Of a stretch of DNA of 64,000 nt, positions 24,701 through 37,300 are shown piece after piece. The stretch comes from Cardiocondyla obscurior. Taxonomy: Eukaryota > Arthropoda > Insecta > Hymenoptera > Formicidae. How positions within the stretch are numbered: position 1 is the stretch's first letter; the number at the start of each line of letters is the position of its first letter. The notes under the pieces were generated by a model. That model was not told the DNA's origin, made no database searches, and saw only the letters and a list, made by a program, of their open reading frames with translations. Location of the stretch: assembly GCF_019399895.1 (NCBI RefSeq), contig NC_091875.1:3286001-3350000 (forward strand), written 5' to 3'. Position numbers and translations under genes: made by a program.

Positions 24701-26900
24701 TTACTCTCAAATTAACATTAAATCGATATTAAATTTAGATAAATTGCAATTCTACATCTTTTTTTTTTTTTTCTTTTTTTTTCTTTGTATTTACATTAAT
24801 TGCGTGCATTCGAAAAAGCACTAGTGCTTTATTATGTGTTGTTACGTTTAAAAAAAATTATTAGCAGTGAAACTATTAGAATGTACGATCGGATTATTAG
24901 ATCGGATCGATTAGAAATTATGACACTTTTTGCGCCAAGGAAACCACTGCTATTAGCAATTTCAATTATGCGCTTCAACGGGCATAACGAATCGCAGGGC
25001 GTACGCACGTGACCGCGTTGTAATTAATGGAAGGGCCTGATGGTGGAGAATACAGTGGTATACTGATTGTAGTCAACTAGACCGTTTCATTTCGCTTAGC
25101 ATTATTTATACAGATATTACTGACGTGCTTTAGCGTTCGTTAACATTACTATTATACCGCGTAACAGCTACGTTGGATACTAATTATTTTTTTATCTACG
25201 TTAAAATATTATATTATTAACGACACTATTTTTATACACATCTATTTGTGTGTGTGTGTCTATGTATTTTTTTTCTTTTTACGATTAAATATATTAGATT
25301 GTTGTTCCTTTTGCTTATTATATTTTCCACCATGTTGTGTGTTGTTTAATTCGACACGTGCATTCGATATCAAGTGTTGGCATTAAATATTAAATTATTA
25401 TAAATGATAACCGTTTTATTAAGGGACGCCGACGAAAACGTTAATTGCTTTATGTTTAATTTTTTTCGTATATAATAAATTTCCCTATATCGGTAAGATT
25501 TTATTTAAGGCAGAAAGCGTATGCCGCGGTCGCGCCATGCTTCACGCTTTACGCAACTAGTGCATCGCAGTGAGTGGAAAATTTCCGACACTCGTTATAC
25601 TGAAAAGTCGAATGGTGTGCGAATATATCGAGTGCGAACGAATGGCCAAGCCAGAACGGAAAGGAAACGGCGGGCAGAGGATGTCGGATTGCAACGTCGA
25701 CAAATTCCTCGCGCTCAACAAAATGGCCAAAGTTATCGTTACTCGCTCGTTACTATTTCGAGTTCTTACTCGACGACTGATCACGTTGGTGACGATGACG
25801 CTTTGTAGTCAAAATCTACGAAATTCTGCCTCGTGAAATTTTGTCATTTTTCTTTTTCATACAATTAAAGCAGAGATAGATCTTAAAGCTCGAGATCAAA
25901 CTTGTTGTATTTTTTTTTTTAAGTTTTAGTCATCAAAATGCATAATTCATTCAATTACATACATGTATCATTTCTCTGCTTTGTGTTTTAACAATATATT
26001 TCTTGATAATTTAATAATTTATTTTAGCAAAGTGCTCGACTTTGTCTATAGTTAAAAAAAAAAAAAGAAGTTTTTTGCACATGACTTCTTGATTTTTATT
26101 TCTCGCTTCGAATATTTAGAATTTTTTTTTTATATAGAAATTAAAATTCTTTACGTATCTTTTCTTATTGTTGTTCAAATTAAATTTTATATTAAATTAC
26201 ATTTACATTAATTTAAATAAAAATAACGTTGAAAGAGACAAGTTATTTCTATGGAATCGACGGAATATTTTTGTCAACTTGGATCAAGCAAATTTCATAC
26301 TATACGACGTTTCTTACTTTGTGAAAGTTAAAAATCGTCGCGATATAAAAAGGTGCGTAGGAAAAGAAGAGAATTTGATATTCATGAAGCATTTTAAAGT
26401 CGTGGTGTTCCAGAAATGGGTACGAAATGTAGAACGAATTGTGTTAAGCAGGGAAATAGATTGGTAAACGTGGAAACCTATTTAGATGCGAAGTTCATGA
26501 TTTGCACCCATTTCACATAAACCTTCTTTCTCTCTTCTTCTTTCTTTCTTTTTCTTTTTTTTTAAGGCGCTTAACCTTCCACTTAAATCGATCGAGAAAT
26601 AATAGAATATCTCAGTAAATCTGAATTATGGTTCTCAAATTTGTACGTAACACCGAAATAATCAGTGATAAATTATAAATTAAACACAAAAGAAATAAAA
26701 ATAAAAATGTAACGTTTTGTTGTAAAAAAATAATTTAGTATCACGTACTTTAATTTTAATTCTACTTTAGTGTCGATTATTTTTAATTGTATTTTATAAC
26801 CATTGCGTTTAAAGCTGAGCAACACGACTTTATTAGCAGAATACCGAATTATTCAGCGCGGATCGTAGAAGATGACTCGAAATCCTGAAATAATTTCCAG
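18701..26900. other. Gene desert upstream of traffic jam
   Basis: No protein gene is supported. Open frames up to about 137 codons occur (21109-21522, 22715-23014, 25521-25808) but lack conserved motifs, often start at non-ATG codons and overlap frames on the other strand. The stretch is CpG-rich in patches (21060-21560, 25500-25800). Poly-T runs occur near 20069 and 22403, poly-A near 20851, and a short TG run near 25249. It may hold long-range enhancers of traffic jam; that is inference. Confidence 0.5.
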
Positions 26901-27640
26901 CGACGTTTAATCGTTGAGCAAACGCTTTAAATTCTACGAGAACGAAATACGCTCTCTTCTGAATGCACGGAGATTTCCAGGCACGCGAGGCAATATCTCG
27001 TTAACCAGACACGATCAACGATCCGACACTCGGCTCCTTTATCTCCCTTGCACTTCCTCCCGTTTCCCCTCCCTCTCTTTGACGTGACGTAGATGTGACA
27101 TTCTACGACCCGTCTCCGCCCCCTCGGCTACGGTCCGTGCGGAAAATTGTGCCGCGTTTAGATCGAGAATCGCGGTTGCTAGATAAAAGATCACCCATAC
27201 CGATCGTAAATTGAAATTCAAAAGGAAAGAGGAGAAAAACCGCGATACGCGGTATTCCCGGGTCCCAGGGTAGGGAAGAAGGAGAGAGCGGACTTGGTTG
27301 CACCGGGGGGCGGGTACACGGAGGGTAGAGAAAGAAAGGAACGGGGGGGTGAGATGGCGGACGGAGGAGAGAGAGAGAGAGAGAGGAGGCAGAGCTCGCG
27401 CGCGTATATATAATAATTATTTCAGAAATTAATGGGATACACCTCTTTCTCGAGTGACCGGATCCGCGATGTGGCGCGGCGACGAGGGAGGGAGATTTAC
27501 TGCCGGTCCATGGGGCGCATGGGAGGAGTGTGCAAATGGCGACGCAATCTAGGACTCGCCAATCCCTGTGCGAGGTGGAGGGCCAAATAGAGGACGGTCA
27601 CGCCCTCCGTGGCTGACGTGATTGTCCTGCGCACGAGAGC
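26901..27640 (+). promoter_or_regulatory. CpG-rich candidate promoter region of traffic jam
   Basis: CpG- and purine-rich block about 1.5-2 kb upstream of the first traffic jam ATG. It includes a GA run at 27367-27386, which can bind GAGA factor-type proteins, followed about 20 bp later by TATATATAA at 27405-27413. This is the best core-promoter candidate upstream of tj that I can see. The transcription start itself cannot be fixed from sequence. Confidence 0.4.
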
Positions 27641-29101
27641 ATGATCAGCTCTTATTCTCGGAGTACAGCCGACCAGTCACCACTCAGACGGCGTATCTAC
27701 TGCTGTCAGTTACGCGATCTCTTTTTCTTCTTCCATGCGAAAAGCGCTCTCTCTTTTTCCCTCCTCCTTTCTTCCTCCCTTACTCTTTATTCGTTGATTG
27801 CGCTTTCGCTGATTTCGTTTGACAAGCGCCAAGTTCGGGAAAAAAAAAGGAGAAAAAAAAACAAAAAAAAACAACAACAAGAAAAAACGCGTGATAGTGT
27901 ATAAGCATGCGGGATCAAAAGTAAAGAGGGCGTTATTCGATCTGCGAATCGATTTTGGAGGGTGGAGTCGATGGCTTTCGATTCCGTAATGTGATACGTC
28001 TTGCTAATTGAAAGATTTCCTCAATCTCATCCGAGAGCTGCAGAAGGGAAACGTAAATATCACGATTAGCCGATTGTGCGATAACGATACAGGCGAGATA
28101 CTTTTTTTTTCTGGTGAAAAGTGCCAAAACTTTTTGGACGTCTTTTAGGCGGGAAAAGTGTTCGAAGTGTCAGTGCACGACAGTCCGATGGTGTATGGGA
28201 TTGCTAGTGAAACGTCTGTTGTTGAAAATTAATTAACAGTGTTTTATCCTAATAATCGCGGAGAAAAATTTTTTTTTTTAATTATATTTGTGAGAAAATT
28301 AAGCGGTATTTGTTTCATCTCGCGGGGGTGTCTTTTTAATTAATTAGTGCGCACTCAAAAGGGTAAACTCTAAGGAACGTTTGCTAATCGCATTTACATC
28401 GACTGTCTTCTCATGCAGAAAGCGACTTCTTATTTAACTAGTGACAACGGTGTCGTTACAACGTCATTCTATCTCCCCGAAGAGCTCAAGTTCATTTGTG
28501 AATACGTGCAGCCGCTGATGTGCACGATTTTTCAAATACCAACATTACATAAACCGATTCCCTCGCATCGACAGAATTCCTCGCATTCAAGCCTAAGCGA
28601 GCAAGTAAAAATAATTAAAAAAAAAGGATAATTAATAAAAAAAATCAACCCGAGATCCCTCGAAAGTCAAGTCGAATGAAGATAGCGGAGCCGGAAAAAT
28701 TACGCACAATGATAAAATCACGAGGCTGACATGAATTAATAATAAATCGGAGCCTCTTAATTCCTCTCGGTGAATTAATTTAATATCATCCGCGCCAGAT
28801 TCTTCGCGGCTGGCTTTCGTCGAAAACAATCTTGTCTAAGTTCACCGATCGGTGAGACGGGACGGTCTCTCGATCTAGGTTTTTCCTATCGACGGGGTGT
28901 TCGATAAACTCGCTCGTCAAAGTGTTAACAAAAAAGGTGGTCACAACGCAACAGACAACGGTGACGAATTGTTCGAGTGGTGGAGGTTGTAATGGTGGTG
29001 GTGGCGGTGGCGGTGGCAGTGGCGACGGACAAGAGACGTTTACGTATGAGACCGCGACTGATACGGTAGAGGAGGTGGAGGTAGAGGTTGACGAGGTTAA
29101 G
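27641..29101 (+). other. Probable 5' UTR and leader of traffic jam
   Basis: Lies between the promoter candidate and the tj ATG. From about 28856 to the ATG the tj frame is open without an ATG and would encode a Gly-rich run (from GGTGGTGGC repeats) and a Val/Glu-rich run. A short frame at 28413-28631 starts with ATG and, if transcribed, would act as an upstream ORF. An AG preceded by CTCGATCT near 28876 could be an acceptor that adds upstream coding sequence. Confidence 0.35.
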
Positions 29102-31912
29102 ATGGAAGCCGAGGACCATCTAGCAAGGGAGTACGTACAGGAATTTGTTCTCGATCATTTGGACCCCGCCGATGTCAAGCGAGAGGTAAGCAAAAATATC
29201 TCGACGCGCGACGGACCCTCCCCCCAGCGCGTATTTAAGAAGATTTCATGTTTCTAAGCTCCTTTCTAAGTTCGAGTAAAATAAGAATAAAACGCAAGAA
29301 ATTTTATAATATGCGACAGAAAATATGTTTTATACGTATAAGATGTAGAAAAATTACAAGTGCGAAAGGAGCCAATGTATTTTTCTACTTATTTTATATT
29401 ACGTTGGAAATTAAAATCGTCTGAGAGAGAGATGAGGATTTTTCTTTTTTTTGTTTTTTTTTAAGCATTTATCTTAGGTTTGACAAAGTTTTTTTTTTCT
29501 TTATTTAAATGTAGGGAAAGAGTTCGGTGAAGTCTGGAATTTTCTGTTTAATTGTTTCGTTACTTTGTTTTAATTATGTTGACTGTTTTAAAAAGAGAAC
29601 AAAATAATAAAGTAATAAATGTTAATGTTATGCATAAATATATTGTTATTACATTATCATCTAGAGTGGAGTATGTGATAATGCGCAGTATGTGCGCCAT
29701 GTTTGAACAAAACGTGTTCTGTAATCTATTGCGCGTAAGCTACGAGTAAATAAATCACGATTTTTGCGAGTGACGCTGATGCACGATTGTTTTTCGCGAG
29801 AAAGCGCTCCGCACGATTTGTAATTTTTAAGTGATGTTAAAAACAACATGATTAATTTCGTCTCATTGCAACGGAATAAAATAAACGACCGGTTTTTTTT
29901 ATCTTCCCGCGAGAAATTATGACCGTGTTTCGCCTAAAATTTGCGCGCAACAACGAAACTGCATATTTTTATACTGGACGACAATTTAAAAGTATATAAC
30001 TTTTAATTATTAAAAAAATCTCTCTCTCTCTCTCTTTCTCATTAAACTTACAAAATAAAAATTCCTATCGTACGATAAAAAATATCGTCATTTAATATAA
30101 AACGTATATCTCAAATATTTCCGTGCCGTCTATCGATTTTCGGGGGTTTACCAACGTAATTAAAAAATTAACTATTCTGTATAACGTTGATATCGGTGAA
30201 AATTAATGTTTTATAGGTACGAATGGGTTCGCCGACGATGATGGTAAATGGTAGTGTGGTGCAACTCACCGGACAGGTGCAGTCGCAGGGTTTAACTTTG
30301 GCACCGTTGACGCCGCCCGCGCACGAGCTGGAGCAGCCCTTATACGGTCAGCCTCACATTCAGGTGCAGCACGGCGTCCTGGTGAAGGCACCCCCCGGCG
30401 CCGCGGCGCATCTCACGACGCTCTCGCACCCGGGGACGCCGCCGGACACCCCGCCGGTGTCGGCGTCGCCGCCGCCGTTGCAGCTTCACCGCGGCGACCG
30501 GGACTCCTCCCGCGATGCCCGCGATCTTCGCGACCGCGGCGGCATACTGCTGCAGCTGCAGCAGCCGTCAGCGCTGGTGCAAGAGGAGATGCAAGTGAGC
30601 ACCGGCGGCATGGGCTGGTTGACGCAGTCCCTGAGACAAGAGCCGCTGGACCTCAGGCCCCACTGTCCCCAGGAGCAGCCGGAGCCCCATCACGAGCCGT
30701 GGTCGACCACCCCGGCGCACCATCACTTTCAGGAACTGCAGCACTTGCCGCGACCTACCAGACACACTGGTGAGTCAAGCGCAATTCCGCCGTCGACGGA
30801 GATTTTAGAGAACGGAACTATCGCTCTAATTCCGTACTAATTCCGGCGATCAAATTTTCAACACGTGCGCGTTGCACATATATTTTTCACGTCGTTTTTT
30901 ATCTATTTGATATTCCGTCGCTTATCGCTGCTCTTTCGAAATAATTTGTTTTTTTGTTTTTTTTAATTGCGGGGTGAATTGTTGTTGTTGCAGGAGGGTA
31001 TCTGACGATGTCGAGTCACTTAGAGTATTATAATGGCCCGGGACCGGGAGGAGGCATGCTTCCCGCGGGTGGTGTGATGCAAGGGATGGAAGATAGCATG
31101 CAAGGCTTATCGATACAGCCGGGCAGACCGCTAAGCGTGTGCTCCGTGAGTTCGTGCAGCGCCGGTGGGCCTACGCCAGTTCACCGCTCAGGTAACGGCC
31201 TGTACTCCAATTGCAACGGCACGAATCCTCAAGACGAACTCATGGACGACGAGCTTTTGATGTCGCTTTCCGTGCGCGAGCTCAACAAACGCCTTCACGG
31301 TTGCCCACGAGAACAGGTGAGTAAAAATAAAAATAAAAAAAAAAAAAAAGAATCTTTTATTTTCTATTCGCACAACGATAGACGTTCTCGCACCTTCGGA
31401 GATTAATCCGGCAAATAAGCGGCTCGTGTACACGTAAACACCTGGCGAACGCATAAAACTATAACACGACACAGCGTAGGATGAAATATTTCTCAATCAA
31501 AACCACACATAGAACTTAGAATTTAAACAAAGCTACACGCGTAGAAATTAAGGATATGAAGAAGAAAAGAGAAAACTGTATTTTAATTACATTTACAATT
31601 GTGTGCGAAGGTTGTGCGGCTGAAACAAAAACGTCGAACATTAAAGAATCGCGGTTACGCTCAGAATTGTCGTAGCAAGAGGCTGCAGCAACGGCAGGAT
31701 CTCGAGAGTACTAATCGGAACTTGCAGAACGAACTTCAGCGCACGAAAATCGAACTGACGCGGATTCAGCAGGAGCGCGACCTTTACAAGCAAAGATACG
31801 ATATGTTGAGAACGCGACAGAATCATCATCACAATCACAGTCATAATCATCATCAGCAGCAGATGACGCAGCAGCAGCAGCAACATCAAACCCAAAGCCA
31901 GCAGTCGCACTC

Positions 31913-31945
<33 letters not shown>

Positions 31946-31985
31946 ACACCAACCAGCTCCAGCAAGCCCCGAAGTCTATCTGTGA
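29102..31985 (+). CDS. tj: Traffic jam-type large Maf bZIP transcription factor, 444 aa, 4 exons
   Basis: Nuclear DNA-binding factor; in flies Tj is needed in somatic gonad cells, and vertebrate MafB/c-Maf are its relatives. Coding exons: 29102-29185, 30217-30769, 30994-31316, 31611-31985, total 1335 nt in frame. The N-terminal activation motif is EYVQEFVLDHLDPADVKRE. A Pro/Gln/His-rich middle follows. The extended homology region is LMSLSVRELNKRLHG (about 300-314), the basic region has the Maf signature RTLKNRGYAQNCRSKR (about 329-344), and a leucine zipper runs to about 386. The tail is His- and Gln-rich from CAT/CAA/CAG runs. The intron before exon 4 splits the extended homology region from the basic region. 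The start is the first in-frame ATG and matches the usual family N-terminus. A longer N-terminus is possible if an upstream exon is spliced in. Confidence 0.93.
31822..31944 (+). repeat. CAT/CAG/CAA triplet run coding His- and Gln-rich tail of Tj
   Basis: Imperfect CAN triplet repeats encode HHHNHSHNHHQQQ-type and polyQ runs near the C-terminus. Such runs vary in length between alleles and close species. Shadow frames read poly-Ala or poly-Leu on the minus strand and are not genes. Confidence 0.85.
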
Positions 31986-33764
31986 CATCGACAGCGCCGA
32001 GGAGGCGCTTGTTGGACTTGAAGAGTCATTCGATGTGTCAATGAATTCTTCCCCTGGTGAGTAACAACCCTGTTCTATTACCGTAAGTATTAAACGTAGA
32101 CCGTAACGTCATAATGCACAGTGTAACTTGCTTATATTTAGAAAGAAACAAAAATTTGTTTCGATTCTTCTTTTTTTCTTTCTTTATTTTTATTTTTTTT
32201 ATTTTTTTTTTTGTACTATCCTGTCCGCCGTATTTTTTACGAAAATAAATTTTTCTTGTCTTTTGTCTTTGCAATTTGAGATAAACAATTTAATATCCAA
32301 CGAGGGATAAAACTCGCTACGAGATTAATAAACGAATTTATGCATGTTGGAAATGTACGACGCAAATTATCGGTATGGGCTAATCGAAATTGTTATCGTG
32401 ATATAGTAACGAATGAATTTCTGGATTGCGCAAATGTTCAACCGGCTTTGCTACTTGGAAATACGAGCACGCAGAGCGCGATTTCATGAACGAACCCGTC
32501 GATCTTTCCCGCTTCCCTTACTTTATTTGCAACGTCATTTCTGCTGACATCGCTGCTCGTCGATGAAACCATCGGGATGGAACGTCGGTAAACAATACGT
32601 TCACCTCTTTCCCGAAACCCGCAGCCTGGTTGAAAGTAAGATAGAGAAAGCCAGGATTGCCAAAACCCGCCCTTTACAAGTTCATACGGGAAATTCTAGA
32701 TATCGCATATTTCTTCTAAATCGTTAATGTACGTACATTAACAAATACTGAATTAAAATATTTTTTTTGTTCTTAAAATATTTTATTTTATGTTAATATT
32801 TTTTTTCTTTTTTTTTTTTTACAAAAGACAGTAAATATAGCTAGCTTTATTACTTGTAAATGACGAATCAAAATTTGAAAAAAGAATTTTTTTTTAATAA
32901 ATCCAAGGATTGCATAGAAAATACGTAACATATTAAATTAAATGCCAAGATGCAAAAGATGTATGAAATTTCGACGATTGTCAGACACGGAGAAGAATAA
33001 AGTTCTAATGAGGATTTAATAGACTTGTCAAGGGTCGTTTGACAATAACTCGACCCTTATAGAATCCCCGTGGCAGATGTCACATGTCAACTTGACAGAT
33101 TGACCGTTCGTCTATTTTAACAGATCTCTGCCTCTCTCGTTATGATAAGCTTAATTACAAAGGTTCTAAAAAACCCTCGTGTTAAAACATTTCAAAATTA
33201 TTTAATTCAATTTTAAATATGTAAATTACTTTAAATAATAACTGTGTTATTGTCCGAAAATGATGCTCATTTATGGATATTTAATTGCAAATTAGTAAAG
33301 CATTAGTAAATTCTATTGCAATCACAGATTTGTTTTTTTTTTTTAATCGTTTCTGTTACAAAAAGTGTCTTAGTAATAATTATTGTAAATTAAATTCTTT
33401 ATAAGAGATAAATTTTTAGTGAGCTATCTTGTCCAAGTGTCGAAACAGGTGGACTAACGAGAAGAGGAACCTCGAGAATGAACCGGATGTGAGATGAGCT
33501 TTATTGTCAAGTCACGCTATGGCATCGTGGCTTATCTCTATCTTCTACAATGACCCCTCTGCTTCAGAAATTTCCCTCTTTTTCTTTGTCAATGATTCCC
33601 CTCCCTCTTACGCATTCACTTGCCCGCAAGTATTTGAATTTGCAACAATAAATAATAAAAAAAACCGACTATACGCGCGTGAGGTAAACGTCATCTTTTA
33701 AAAAAAAATACAATCTGTTAACAAATTTATTACTAAATTATGAATTTAAATGTAAAAAGTATTA
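31986..33764 (+). other. Probable tj 3' UTR and downstream DNA
   Basis: AATAAA motifs at about 32244 and 32324 could end the tj transcript. In Drosophila the tj 3' UTR is a known source of primary piRNAs; whether that applies here cannot be seen from sequence. A 20-bp perfect palindrome lies at 32723-32742. No other gene is visible. Confidence 0.4.
32723..32742. repeat. 20-bp perfect palindrome GTTAATGTACGTACATTAAC
   Basis: Every base pairs with its partner about the central CG of ACGT. It contains two GTTAAT half sites of homeodomain type, so it may be a dimer-binding site; function is inference. Confidence 0.85.
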
Positions 33765-34069
33765 TTAATCCTTCAGCGGGCACCTGGAACGTTTTTACAC
33801 CCCAATTTTTTTCTTTCTCTCTAAATATCGCATGTAAAAAAAAATGTTTCTTTAGTGCAATTTCCTTCAGTGTCTTTAGTTTCCTTTACTAGTTTAAAAT
33901 TTAATTTATTTCGTGTATTTTAAAATGTGTACAACAATAAATAGTATTAAATCAGAAGCAGAAAATAACAATTAGTTAATTGTTTATAATTAATAATAAT
34001 GTGGGGTGTAATTTACACTCCGCGTGCATTTTCACGTTTCAATTTTTGACGCCTCTCGTGAAGGATTAA
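33765..34069. mobile_element. piggyBac-like MITE with TTAA target duplication
   Basis: TTAA at 33765-33768 and 34066-34069 flank a 297-bp body. The body starts TCCTTCA and ends TGAAGGA, a perfect 7-bp terminal inverted repeat. A subterminal inverted pair TACACCCCA (33796-33804) and TGGGGTGTA (34002-34010) supports the call. There is no open frame of transposase length, so it is non-autonomous. TTAA duplications are the hallmark of the piggyBac superfamily. Confidence 0.72.
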
Positions 34070-34251
34070 TATACGAAAATTAAAATACTGTACAAAAGTA
34101 TTATATCTTTCGAACTCGATGTCTGTTACAGAAAATTAATATGGAAAAGAAAAGAATTTATTAAAATTTGATTAGCTTCTACGTCCCACTGCAAGTGTAT
34201 AAAATACACATAATTCGATAACGTTCATTTCGTTCGGTAGCTTTAAGTTGG

Positions 34252-34364
34252 TGACGTCACGTTTACTCTCACTGCGTATAGAAGGTGGAGAAAGGAAAGA
34301 TTCGGCGATGCCAGCATCTTTCACTTCTGATGACGACGTAGGTTTGCGATGGTTGATGACGTGG
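34252..34364. promoter_or_regulatory. Cluster of TGACG (CRE/Maf-type half) sites
   Basis: A perfect TGACGTCA at 34252-34259, TGACGACGT at 34331 and TGACGTGG at 34357-34364 fall within about 110 bp. TGACGTCA is the CREB/ATF core and also the core of C-MARE sites bound by Maf factors, although flanking TGC is absent. Located about 2.3 kb after the tj stop codon. Confidence 0.4.
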
Positions 34365-37300
34365 CACGTAGGTCACATGTAGAGACATGCAATATAAGTA
34401 TGTGTGTGCGTGTACGTGAGCGCATGTATGTATGATCATGAACGAATAAATAAAATAGACGAGGGAAACGTGCTATCCGTACCTACGTGAAAGGATACAA
34501 TTATAATTTCGGATATCACAACCTAGAAGAAAGCCACCCTGACCTAGTCGGATAATCGGCTCGAAAGACGATCGATGCCTGCTAATCAGATCAAACTACC
34601 CCTATTTCCCCTTTACAGCATACACATTTTTACGATCGACAAGCTCGTCGTCGCAATTTGATTCTTTAATTTTCGACAGACTAACGATTAAAAAAATAAA
34701 ATAAAATTGTGTAAACCGTGATTTAATTTGCACACCGAATGTTACTCTCGATATAACTTTCTCAACGCGTCGCGGGGAACCTCTGAAAATGGTTTTAATT
34801 TTTTCGAACCGTGCAAGCTTATTATTGTGCATTATGAAGAATGTTAATTATACGTATACTGTAACACGTGCATTATGTCACAGATCTTTATTTCGTGGAT
34901 AGTTTTTCAGATATGATACGTCGTTCTCGAAAGGCGTGCCAAAGATAGGCAGTATAAGACGTCAACTTTTTCTTTTCATCGATTTCCTCCTCCATTCTTC
35001 GTCATTCGCATCAGTGTACATCGTAACCTTATGGTCGCCTATGGGTTATGGGGGAGAAGCGGCCAGTTCCTTCCTAGGCGTATACCAACTGGTGATTTAG
35101 TGAGATCTGATCTGCGAGTGGAGCGGCCCGATCAGCTGGATCGTAAATATCAGGTGTTTTTTTTTTTTCGGCTCGTACATGAAATACACGTACACATGGT
35201 ATGCACACGTGCATACATATACACTTATATGTATATACTTCCTTTCCAAGTAAAGTAAGATCTCTAGTAAGAGGCAACGTTCGATTTCTCTTGCTAATTT
35301 AGCTCTTTTCTCAGATTTCTTTCAATTTTTTTGAGACAAAAATCTGGTCTATAGCCCTTATATTTGTTTCTTCAAGATATAGCTTAGTAAAATTACAAAA
35401 AAAAATTTTTTTTTTATATGCAAAAACATTGCATCCCTTTACTGCGATTAAATAAAGTCTCTTCAAGAGAAGAAGCTTAAAATTATGCGCACGGTATAGA
35501 AGTTAGTTTAATTTCTCAGAATTTCGGTGTATAAAACACAATTATTTATTCAATTATAGTTATTATCATGCATAAACGCAGGAGAAGAATCTACGAGCGC
35601 TCCTTCGGATAACTTCTTAACTGCACTTTTATAGCGCTTCCCTCTCGACTTTAAACGAATAATTTTTATCTGCTAAACCGCCACCGCTGTCGTTACCGCG
35701 CATTCCACCCTTCCGATGCTGCCCTTGTCGTTCCGAGCGACCACCCCTCATAAAATTAAGTCAAACAGCCACGGGGTGCCGAGATGCCATTCGCTTTTCC
35801 GCGCCGCGTTCTCCGTTCCTGTTAAGAGGAACTGAAAATCGGCGACACCAGCTTTTGCAAACGACCAAAAGGGACGGGGCGTGAATCATTCGTAGGGTAA
35901 CAATGATGATTTCTTCGAGAAGAAAAAAAAAAAAATAAAAAAGAATAAAAAAAATAAAAAATTACCAGACGCGTCAGAGAAACTATAACCGCTATTTATT
36001 ACTTTATTCGCTCATTTATGCTCGTTGCTTCTTGTGTTTTTTCTTGCAATACCGAAGGCAGCTTTATAATGATTGCAATACCGATCTAGATAACAATACC
36101 AGTATTTCGATATTTATTTTAATACACGCATCATATCAATTTGGCATTTGGTATAAAAAAAAGAAAGTTAGGTTGCATATCGAGAAGCCATGTATCAAAT
36201 ACCTATTTACCGAATATTTTCAAAAAATTTGCATTTATGGTTGGGCAAGAGAACTCTAGAATACTCTGATTATTGCGTGCGTGCGTGTGTGCATGCTTGC
36301 GTGCGCGTGTAAAAGTGCATCCTGTGTGTACAATATATTAAACGATATATTTATTGTACATAATCAAGTTGTTTTCTCCAAAATTGTTAAAGATAATAAT
36401 TAAATTTTTTAAATACTATTATAGCTTAGTTTTATACAAAAATCTTTAATGTAATATATTATTAAATAAGTTTATCAGATATAATTGCTTATTCTATTTT
36501 CTTTTTTTTTTTTTTTAATTTAGATGTAAAGTTTGTATATAAACGTTTTTAATAAAAGCGAAGATACGAATACAAATTAATTAGAACAAAACTGGTATTT
36601 TTAATCTAGAGCAGCGCGATATATCAATATTGCAAACGATATTGCAATCATTGGTTCACTACACTCTCGGCGAACTTGCATAGACATATGTATTTTTTGA
36701 AAATAACAAAAGTCTAACAATTAGTTTCTTTTTTTCTTTCTTTTTCTTTTTTTTTCTAATTTTTAATTCTGTTTCCTAACAGAACTGCTGATTAATTCGA
36801 ACAAAACTGTTACAGTAGTAATAGCAAAGTTAATTGAAGAGAATATGACGCGAAGAAACAAAATCGGATCATTATTGCTTTACATGTTCGTTTCTCGATT
36901 AAACTTTTTAAGTTTTTACATATTTTAGTACCTTTATGTTACATTTTAATATAAATATATAATTTTTGCATATATATTTTATTTAAAGTTTTTATTGTTG
37001 AGTGAACAACAAATTGTTATATTTACATGTTACAATTATAATTAGTTTTTCGATCGCGTAAATGTCGGTGTTGCATTAACGTTTGGTTGAACGTCATAAT
37101 GAATAGGCTGTACTTATACCGAAGGCAGGCAGGCATATATTATATTACATTTAGAAATATTATTACTTATCTTATTTATAAATAAAAATTTCCCACCCGA
37201 AAATTGAAGCGATAATTTGTGTAAATTTTCTTTCTACTTTGCATTCCTTTTCCTATCTTAAAAAAAAAAAAAAAACCGTGATAGAATTGAATGCGTTGGA

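Noticed and set aside
31711..31965. Poly-Ala and poly-Leu minus-strand frames
   Set aside because: Antisense shadows of the His/Gln triplet repeats in tj exon 4.
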